Shown here in pieces: positions 7,560 through 13,031 of a stretch of 13,031 bases of DNA. Positions within the stretch are counted from its first letter, which is position 1. Each line of letters begins with the position of its first letter. Source of the DNA: an uncultured Fidelibacterota bacterium (GTDB lineage Bacteria > Marinisomatota > Marinisomatia > Marinisomatales > UBA1611). The stretch lies in contig CAJWHU010000034.1 of NCBI GenBank assembly GCA_913041325.1, positions 1 to 13,031 of the forward strand, given 5' to 3'. The notes beneath the pieces are model-generated. The model was not told where the DNA came from. It did not search any database and saw nothing but the letters and a program-made list of their open reading frames with translations. The position numbers were made by a program, and so were the translations under genes.

Positions 7560-8300
7560 TTGGATCTAACAAACCAAATAGAGCTAGAACTATATTTTGC
7601 CGATCATTTTGATACAATACTGTTCCCCGTTTTAGCTGAGCTTTACTTAGACCAAAATGATTTCAGAAGGGCTAGAAAAGTTTGTGACATTGGTCTCAAA
7701 TACAATCAGAATGATGCATCCGGGCTTTATATCCTCGCAAAAATTGAAAAGTCTGAAGGGCAACTAAAAAAAGCTGAAAAACTTTTAGAAACAGTTTTGT
7801 TACTTTGCAATGATCATTTGGCAGCTGCTGAATTACTTTGCGAGATCCAGACAGTATTAGGACGTGCTACTAGCAGGCTATTAAAGTCATGGAAACACGT
7901 ACAATCTTTGGATTCAACCAACCAAACTGCTAATGAATTTATTGCCAAAGTTGAGAAGAAAGGTGAAGAGGAATCTAAAAGTACAATTATTAAAAAAAGG
8001 AACGACTTTTCAACAAAAACTGAGAAAAATGAAACAAAAAAGTTAGTTAAGCCAAAATTAGAAAAAGAATCTGTAAGAATTTCTACAATCCAAGATATTA
8101 AAGATCCATTAAAAGTAAGTTCACGCTTAGCAACATTTACGCTTGTATCTGTGTTAAAGAACCAGGGATTGTTTTCTCAAGCTCTTGAAGTCTTGGACGC
8201 GTTGGAGGAGAAAGGCGAAAGTAAAGATTCTATATCACTTGAACGAGATACAATTAAAACACTTATAGAAAGGTCAATAAAGGAAGAAAAAAGTGGGTGA
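7560..8300 (+). CDS. TPR-repeat protein of unknown function
   Basis: I do not recognise a specific family. The 246-residue protein begins with degenerate tetratricopeptide repeats over about residues 22-125; FPVLAELYLDQNDFRRARKV shows the typical small/large residue pattern, and SGLYILAKIEKSEGQLKKAEKLLE follows. A charged Lys/Glu-rich linker runs through about 130-172. A further TPR-like helical pair sits at 190-218 (VSVLKNQGLFSQALEVLDAL). There is no signal peptide or membrane span, so it is probably cytoplasmic. TPR proteins usually act as protein-binding scaffolds; the partner is unknown. It starts one base after the B12-domain gene and overlaps the peptidase gene by 8 nt, so it is surely co-transcribed with both. 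Confidence 0.75.
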   Translation: MDLTNQIELELYFADHFDTILFPVLAELYLDQNDFRRARKVCDIGLKYNQNDASGLYILAKIEKSEGQLKKAEKLLETVLLLCNDHLAAAELLCEIQTVLGRATSRLLKSWKHVQSLDSTNQTANEFIAKVEKKGEEESKSTIIKKRNDFSTKTEKNETKKLVKPKLEKESVRISTIQDIKDPLKVSSRLATFTLVSVLKNQGLFSQALEVLDALEEKGESKDSISLERDTIKTLIERSIKEEKSG

Positions 8301-9375
8301 AAAAATTTATTTTAATAGGCAAAATAATCTTAGAAAAGTATTGAAAGATAAAAACCTTGATGGCATTCTTATATCTAACTTAACGAATATTAGATATATA
8401 TGTGGTTTTACAGGATCTGCTGCCTCCTGTCTAGTAACTCCGGATGGTCAATTTTTTTTAACGGATGGGAGATATATTGAGCAGTCTAAGCAGCAGGTAA
8501 AAGGTTTTAAAATCTTTACTAATATGGCATCGCATCTTGACCAAATCAAAGATAATAAAATAAATGTAGACGGTCTAAAAATCGCTTTTGAGGGAGAGCA
8601 TACTAGCTATTCGTATTTCCAGATGATGAAGGGTGTCTTACCAGGTATAACATGGGAGAACTCAACAGGGATATTAGAGGAACTAGCTTCTGTTAAAGAT
8701 CAGCATGAGTTAGACTGTATACGTGTAGCAGTTGAAATAACAGATAAGGTGTACGAAGAAATCTTGCCGATGCTGTCACCGGGGTATACAGAAAAAGCTG
8801 TTGCAAACGAATTGGTATCAAAATATCGTAAATACTCAGAGGGAGAGGCATATAGTCCAATAGTTGCTGCTGGACCCAATGGCGCCCTCCCGCACGCAGT
8901 ACCAACAGATAGAGAGTTTCAAAAAGGTGATTTTGTTGTTATCGACGCTGCAGCAAAATATGAAGGATATCATGCTGATATGACTAGAACTCCCGTTGTT
9001 GGGAAAGCTACATCTAAACACAGGGAGATATACGAAATCGTAAAAGAATCTCAATCACGTGGCTGTGCTATGGCTAAAGCTGGGGTTCCTTGTAAAGAAG
9101 TTGACGCAGCTACAAGAGATTATATCCACGAAATGGGGTATGGTGAATACTATACGCACGGCACAGGACACGGTTTGGGGCTAGAAATTCATACAACCCC
9201 AAGATTTAGCCCTCAAAGTAATCAAATTTTAAAAAAGAATAATGTCATGACAATTGAGCCTGGAATTTATATTGCAGGATGGGGTGGTGTAAGAATAGAG
9301 GATGATGTTATTATTAAAGATGATGGCTGTGAAATATTAAATAGGACAACAAAGGACTTGGTTGAACTAAATTAA
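8293..9375 (+). CDS. M24-family Xaa-Pro aminopeptidase
   Basis: Cytosolic metallopeptidase predicted to remove N-terminal residues that precede proline. The 360-residue product has the N-terminal creatinase-like domain (about 9-130) and a C-terminal pita-bread catalytic domain. All five dinuclear-metal ligands are present: D218, D229 (within HADMTRT), H293 (in HGTGHGLG), E322 (in TIEPGIYI) and E336 (in VRIEDD). The conserved ALPHAVPT (198-205) also fits. The length matches the short, PepQ/YpdF-like members rather than the longer E. coli PepP. The start is GTG, with AGGA at 8281-8284 upstream. It overlaps the TPR gene's last codons by 8 nt. A prolidase (dipeptidase) role is the main alternative. 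Confidence 0.92.
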   Translation: MGEKIYFNRQNNLRKVLKDKNLDGILISNLTNIRYICGFTGSAASCLVTPDGQFFLTDGRYIEQSKQQVKGFKIFTNMASHLDQIKDNKINVDGLKIAFEGEHTSYSYFQMMKGVLPGITWENSTGILEELASVKDQHELDCIRVAVEITDKVYEEILPMLSPGYTEKAVANELVSKYRKYSEGEAYSPIVAAGPNGALPHAVPTDREFQKGDFVVIDAAAKYEGYHADMTRTPVVGKATSKHREIYEIVKESQSRGCAMAKAGVPCKEVDAATRDYIHEMGYGEYYTHGTGHGLGLEIHTTPRFSPQSNQILKKNNVMTIEPGIYIAGWGGVRIEDDVIIKDDGCEILNRTTKDLVELN

Positions 9376-9392
9376 TCAGACTGCTATATCTT

Positions 9393-10124
9393 GTGAATAT
9401 TTATTCTCATCCGCAACTATATGATGCTATACATCATAACTATAAATTGGATATAGCTCTCGTGCAGTCTATTGCAAAAAATATAAGCGGATCAGTACTC
9501 GAATTGGCATCTGGCACTGGTAGGCTAGCAGAGCCAATTATTAAGCTAGGTCTTAATTATACCGGCTTAGAATTAAGTGAACCATTTATTAATCTAGCAA
9601 AAAAAAAATACAGGCATAATTCTGAGTTTGTTCAAGGTAATATGCAAAATTTTAAACTCGGCAAATACTTTAATTTTATATTTATCGGTTTTAATTCATT
9701 TCTACACAATCTTACATTGATGGATGCTCAAAATTGTCTAAAATGTGTTAGAAAACATTTATCGAGCAATGGTAGGTTTATGATTTCTGTGTTCATTCCT
9801 GACCCGGCATTCTTGTATAGAGATAGTGAGGAGCTATATCCCGTCACTGATTATTTCCAGTTCCAAAACTCAAAATGCAGAATGATGGAGAAAAACAAAT
9901 ACGATCCCGAAACACAAATTAATAACTTAACATGGCTAATTGAAAGGAATGGTAAAGTAGAGTCTAAAGAATATCATTATAGTATGAGAATGTTTTATCC
10001 TCACCAGATGGATATGATATTATCGCAAACTGGGTTTTTAATCAGAGATAAGTATGGCGACTACGATCAATCGCCCTTAAACGCTGAAAGCAGCATGCAA
10101 ATATATATCTGTGAAGCAAACTAA
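9393..10124 (+). CDS. Class I SAM-dependent methyltransferase, substrate unknown
   Basis: The 243-residue protein has a Rossmann-fold methyltransferase domain. SAM motif I is VLELASGTGR (35-44), the acidic residue ending strand 2 is in YTGLELSEPF (56-65), and the expected strand 4 region is FNFIFIGFNSF (93-103). A C-terminal beta-rich part follows, with YHYSMRMFYPHQM and a final IYICEAN. This arrangement is common in small-molecule methyltransferases, but nothing fixes the substrate. The start is GTG without a clear Shine-Dalgarno, 17 nt after the peptidase gene. It overlaps the following glycosylase gene by 14 nt, so the two are probably translated together. A homopolymer of ten A (9599-9608) encodes part of a Lys run at 70-72. 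Confidence 0.85.
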   Translation: MNIYSHPQLYDAIHHNYKLDIALVQSIAKNISGSVLELASGTGRLAEPIIKLGLNYTGLELSEPFINLAKKKYRHNSEFVQGNMQNFKLGKYFNFIFIGFNSFLHNLTLMDAQNCLKCVRKHLSSNGRFMISVFIPDPAFLYRDSEELYPVTDYFQFQNSKCRMMEKNKYDPETQINNLTWLIERNGKVESKEYHYSMRMFYPHQMDMILSQTGFLIRDKYGDYDQSPLNAESSMQIYICEAN

Positions 10125-10743
10125 TCAGTTTGACTTATTTCATTCAGTTAAAATACTGAATGAGCGAGATAAAAGCCTTAGTAGATTGTTTAGCAATTAT
10201 GAGGTGAACGATCTAAAACCTGAAAAAAATTACCTTAAATCATTAATTCGCTCTATTATATACCAGCAATTAAGTGCTAAAGCTGCAAAAAAGATCTTTG
10301 AAAGATTTATCTCTATTTTCCCAGGTAATTCATTTCCTGATGCGCAGACCATATCTAGAATGAATATCGATCGGTTCAGAGCTGCAGGTATATCATATAA
10401 TAAGTCACATTATATAAAAAATATTGCCGATGCTTTTAATACTGAAAAAAAAATTTTTAACAACTTAAGAGATATGAGTGATCAAGAAATCATAACTACT
10501 TTAACGCAAATAAAAGGTATAGGTATTTGGACAGCACAGATGTTTTTGATGTTTACGCTTAATAGACCTGATATATTTCCGGCTTCAGATCTTGCGATGC
10601 AAAAAGGATATCAGGTTTATTTTAAACTAGATTCTCTACCTAAGCCAAGCGTTATGTTGGACCATTCACAGGTTTGGGTCCCCTACAGAACCACTGTCAG
10701 TCTCTACTTATGGTCTGTCCTTGAGGGCCCCTTTGAGTGGTAA
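10111..10743 (+). CDS. DNA-3-methyladenine glycosylase II, AlkA-like
   Basis: Base-excision repair enzyme that removes alkylated purines such as 3-methyladenine by cutting the N-glycosidic bond. The 210-residue protein has the HhH-GPD superfamily pattern. The early block is LIRSIIYQQLSAKAAKKIF (45-63), the helix-hairpin-helix is LTQIKGIGIWTAQMFLMF (131-148), and the catalytic aspartate is D160 in DIFPASDLAMQKG. The C-terminal RTTVSLYLW (193-201) fits the family's last helix. It is shorter than E. coli AlkA because it lacks the extra N-terminal domain, and is closer in size to Mag-like and archaeal forms. There is no iron-sulfur cysteine cluster. The start is GTG, giving an overlap of 14 nt with the methyltransferase gene; no Ada-type regulator is nearby. 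Confidence 0.92.
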   Translation: MKQTNQFDLFHSVKILNERDKSLSRLFSNYEVNDLKPEKNYLKSLIRSIIYQQLSAKAAKKIFERFISIFPGNSFPDAQTISRMNIDRFRAAGISYNKSHYIKNIADAFNTEKKIFNNLRDMSDQEIITTLTQIKGIGIWTAQMFLMFTLNRPDIFPASDLAMQKGYQVYFKLDSLPKPSVMLDHSQVWVPYRTTVSLYLWSVLEGPFEW

Positions 10744-10744
10744 A

Positions 10745-11356
10745 ATGATTAAAGCTATATTTTTTGATATTGGGGGTGTCTTATTAGATATACACATAGA
10801 GAAAACATACCAGTTTTTGAGTGACTGTATTGATGTTGATAAAAACATTATAAAGCAGAGATTTCCATGGGATGCGCATGATGAATATGAAAAAGGTCTT
10901 ATTAACAACAAGGAATGGTTTCTTATCTTTAAGGATTCTCTTCCCCAACCATGCTGCCTTAAAGAGTCCGACTTTTGGAAAGCTTGGAAACTTCTTCTTG
11001 GCAGGGAAAAGGGAACAAAAAGAATCCTAACAAAATTAAAAAGTAATTATAGCCTGTGGCTATTATCTAATACTAACCCTCAGCATATCAAAGATGAAAT
11101 AGAAAAGAACTATACATTTCCAAAGCTTGTAGATGGTGCTATATATTCGTTTGATGTCGGCTATAGAAAACCAGATAAAAGCATCTATAAGATTGCTATG
11201 GAACAAGCAAAAATTCAGGAGCCAAATGAAAGTCTTTTTATCGATGACCTATATGAAAATATACTTGGCGCAAAGAGTGTTGGGATGAACGCTATTCACT
11301 TTCGCTCTACGGGGGAACTAATAAATAAACTAGTCGATTTTAATATATATGTGTAG
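10745..11356 (+). CDS. HAD-superfamily phosphatase, YihX-like
   Basis: Predicted cytosolic phosphatase of 203 residues. Motif I is FFDIGGVLLD with nucleophile D8; the usual second Asp is Gly (G10), a pattern shared with YihX-like and epoxide-hydrolase-N-terminal-like HAD proteins. Motif II is S108-N109 in LLSNTN, motif III is K142 in GYRKPDKSIY, and motif IV is D167-D168 in LFIDDLYENI. The helical cap lies at about residues 16-90. In E. coli, YihX dephosphorylates alpha-glucose-1-phosphate, but the substrate here is not established. I chose ATG 10745, one base after the glycosylase stop, because it places the DxG motif at the normal distance. A TTG start at 10721 would add eight unlikely residues. 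GAGTGG (10735-10740) may serve as the ribosome binding site. Confidence 0.9.
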   Translation: MIKAIFFDIGGVLLDIHIEKTYQFLSDCIDVDKNIIKQRFPWDAHDEYEKGLINNKEWFLIFKDSLPQPCCLKESDFWKAWKLLLGREKGTKRILTKLKSNYSLWLLSNTNPQHIKDEIEKNYTFPKLVDGAIYSFDVGYRKPDKSIYKIAMEQAKIQEPNESLFIDDLYENILGAKSVGMNAIHFRSTGELINKLVDFNIYV

Positions 11357-11359
11357 GAG
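11355..11359 (+). promoter_or_regulatory. Shine-Dalgarno overlapping the HAD stop codon
   Basis: AGGAG overlaps the TAG stop (11354-11356) of the phosphatase gene and lies five bases before TTG 11365, tying the two genes together and supporting the TTG start. Confidence 0.7.
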
Positions 11360-11364
11360 TTGAA

Positions 11365-13031
11365 TTGAAACAAGCATTTTTTATAATCTTCATTTTTTAT
11401 ACCAACTTGAATGCTACAGGCACCTGGATGTGGAATAATCGCACACATGGAGAGTTAAAGTGGACAACTATTGAGACTAAAAACTTTAACGTTCACTATC
11501 ATCAAGGCATTCGTGAAATTGCTCTTAAGGGTGCATCAATCGCAGAACAAGTGAGACCAACATTGATCAAACAAATGAACCTGGATACGTTGCCAAAGCT
11601 GGATATTGTTCTCACTTCTGAAGATGAGATTCTCAATGGTTTTGCCCTCCCCGCAAATTATACAATTATTTGGGTAGACCAAAATGATGCATCTTTATGG
11701 TCTGGAGATGAAAAATGGTTAAGAACTGTTCTGGCTCACGAGCTACAGCATCTTGTGTATAACAATACGGTAAAAGGGCCATGGTGGTTGCCTGAACCAA
11801 TGAACTATTTGGCTCACAGAACCCCAGCATGGTTGGTTGAGGGAATGGCGGAATATTATACCGAAAAATGGAGGCCTTGGCGTTTCGAAATGTCGCATAG
11901 AGGGCATGTAATTAGAAATACTGTAAGCAAAATTAGAGATCCACACAATGATGGCTTTTCAAAAACTTTATATCTTGCTGACCGCTTTGGAGATTCTACA
12001 ATAACAAAAATATTAAACTTTCGGAACAAACTTGGGTACCTGGACTTTGAACATTCATTCAAAAAACATACAGGAATAACTGTAAAACAATTCAATGAAG
12101 ACTGGCGTAGACTAATGAATACCTTCTACTACGGGCAGAGATCCCAGAAAGAAACACTCAATGAGGCAGGTTTAGTTCGCAAGCTTCCTGTAAAAAGAGT
12201 TGTCGCATTTGATTATTTTAGTGATACAAACAGGATTGCAATTGTGGGTCAATTGTCAAAAGGTCAGGGCGATTTATCATTAATCCTTGCAACTAGAGAT
12301 ACCCTAAAAGAAAAAAAAACCAGAAAAAAGAGGTTAAAAAAATCAAAAAAAACAGGCAAGAAGCCAAAAAAAGTAAAACCAATATGGAAGCTAAAAGAAC
12401 TAGATCATGGTAGGTTTGGTGAAATAAACAATAATCTTGATGTATCGCCAGATGGGGAGAAAATAGTCTATCCCAAATATGGATACGGCAAAAACCAATC
12501 CTTGGGTTACGATATATATGTATTCGATTTACTTACAAAAAAGAAAACAGTTTTAATCAAATCAAAAAGAGCTAACTATCCTAAGTTTTCACCAGATGGT
12601 AAATCAATACTATTCGTTGCACATAAAAATTCGACATCCCAGTTATATACTATGAACATGAACAGTAATAAAATAAAGCAGATTACTAATAACCAGGGCG
12701 ACGTTCAGATCATCACACCTAATTGGAAGCCAGACGGAAAAGCAATTGCTTTTGCGATGTCGGGAGAAGACGGGCAAATGGATATTTATGTAATTGATAT
12801 TCAAACCAGAGCTTTAAAACAAATAACAGATTCCGCTGAGGCAGATGCTTTCCCTGTCTGGCATCCTGAAAGTGAGCAAATTTCGTACACTGGTTACTAT
12901 AACAATAGTCCCAATTTATACACCTATAATTTTAAAACTAATCAAACTGTACAAAATACTGACTTGTGGAATATGTATTGGAGCATGGATTGGAATAAAG
13001 AACTATCAACAGTAACGGCAATGACTCTTAA
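11365..13031 (+). CDS. Exported HExxH peptidase with TolB-like propeller (3' end cut off)
   Basis: An open frame of 555 codons runs off the window end. The N-terminus MKQAFFIIFIFYTNLNA looks like a signal peptide with likely cleavage after A17, so the protein is exported to the periplasm or surface. A gluzincin-type metallopeptidase domain (about 20-280) carries H125-E126-L-Q-H129 and a third ligand candidate E159 in PAWLVEGMAEYY. This is the peptidase-MA arrangement. A propeller region follows, with PD40-like turns SPDGEKIVY (361-369), SPDGKSILF (409-417), KPDGKAIAF (455-463) and HPESEQISY (500-508), each followed by xIY- or LYT-type strands. A lysine/arginine-rich insert at 315-338 separates the domains. 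The start is TTG. Substrate and partner are unknown; the remaining blades and stop lie outside the window. Confidence 0.85.
   Translation, partial: MKQAFFIIFIFYTNLNATGTWMWNNRTHGELKWTTIETKNFNVHYHQGIREIALKGASIAEQVRPTLIKQMNLDTLPKLDIVLTSEDEILNGFALPANYTIIWVDQNDASLWSGDEKWLRTVLAHELQHLVYNNTVKGPWWLPEPMNYLAHRTPAWLVEGMAEYYTEKWRPWRFEMSHRGHVIRNTVSKIRDPHNDGFSKTLYLADRFGDSTITKILNFRNKLGYLDFEHSFKKHTGITVKQFNEDWRRLMNTFYYGQRSQKETLNEAGLVRKLPVKRVVAFDYFSDTNRIAIVGQLSKGQGDLSLILATRDTLKEKKTRKKRLKKSKKTGKKPKKVKPIWKLKELDHGRFGEINNNLDVSPDGEKIVYPKYGYGKNQSLGYDIYVFDLLTKKKTVLIKSKRANYPKFSPDGKSILFVAHKNSTSQLYTMNMNSNKIKQITNNQGDVQIITPNWKPDGKAIAFAMSGEDGQMDIYVIDIQTRALKQITDSAEADAFPVWHPESEQISYTGYYNNSPNLYTYNFKTNQTVQNTDLWNMYWSMDWNKELSTVTAMTL
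12311..12372 (+). repeat. Clustered A-tracts in the Lys-rich insert
   Basis: Within 62 nt are A-runs of nine (12311-12319), six (12324-12329), seven (12336-12342), eight (12345-12352) and seven (12366-12372). They encode part of the Lys-rich insert at residues 315-338. The frame stays open across them. Such runs can promote slippage by polymerases, and sequence errors here are also likely. Confidence 0.6.

Noticed and set aside
10721..10744. TTG at 10721 as the start of the HAD phosphatase
   Set aside because: It would overlap the glycosylase gene and add residues absent from the family; ATG 10745 gives the normal distance to the catalytic Asp.
10768..10780. HAD motif I with Gly instead of the second Asp as an inactivated enzyme
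   Set aside because: The DxG pattern with all other motifs intact is normal for YihX-like HAD proteins, so loss of activity cannot be concluded.
11743..12095. Minus-strand open frames inside the exported peptidase gene
   Set aside because: They lie opposite a strongly supported coding frame, have no recognisable domain and look like shadows.
1..13031. CRISPR array, defence island, prophage or transposon
   Set aside because: No regularly spaced repeats, transposase, integrase, tRNA end or terminal inverted repeats were seen; all genes fit chromosomal core or metabolic families.

Overview
This window reads as an ordinary, densely packed housekeeping stretch of an AT-rich bacterial chromosome. 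Thirteen protein genes were found, all on the + strand. I see no tRNA, rRNA, CRISPR array, insertion sequence, phage gene or integrase. The organism cannot be named from sequence alone. The zinc-free (type B) L31 is of the kind seen in Bacteroidetes relatives. With it are a DGGGP-synthase-like UbiA protein, a split B12-binding mutase domain and a secreted peptidase-MA/TolB-type protein. Together these suggest the FCB superphylum, perhaps Marinimicrobia (SAR406) or a neighbour. That is an inference from general resemblance, held at about even odds. Start codons are mixed: GTG four times and TTG twice. Some genes have clear Shine-Dalgarno sites and others have none.

Layout. Positions 1-261 hold rpmE (L31), whose ribosome binding site begins at the window edge. 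A 102-nt gap (262-363) carries a near-perfect 17-nt direct repeat. Next come prfA (release factor 1) and prmC (the methyltransferase that modifies the GGQ motif of release factors), an adjacent enzyme-substrate pair. A UbiA prenyltransferase follows, whose stop codon overlaps the dnaE start by one base. dnaE (DNA polymerase III alpha, 1144 residues) is followed after one codon by dtd (D-aminoacyl-tRNA deacylase) in the same reading frame.

After a 69-nt gap (7085-7153), the second-largest in the window, comes a tight run: a stand-alone cobalamin-binding domain of the methylmalonyl-CoA mutase type, a TPR protein of unknown role, an M24 Xaa-Pro aminopeptidase, a class I SAM methyltransferase of unknown substrate, an AlkA-like 3-methyladenine DNA glycosylase and a HAD phosphatase. 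The last gene (11365 to the window end, 3' end missing) encodes an exported protein. It combines an HExxH metallopeptidase domain with TolB-like beta-propeller repeats, and an unusual lysine-rich insert lies between them.

Functions are mostly core: ribosome and termination (L31, RF1, PrmC), replication (DnaE), translation quality control (DTD), DNA repair (AlkA) and peptide turnover (M24 peptidase). The short spacings suggest two or three co-transcribed blocks, with possible breaks in the two gaps. No previously undescribed system is evident. The points most worth a second look are the exported peptidase-propeller protein, the complete metal-site set in the DnaE PHP domain, the UbiA enzyme as a possible ether-lipid gene, and several small features at gene junctions.
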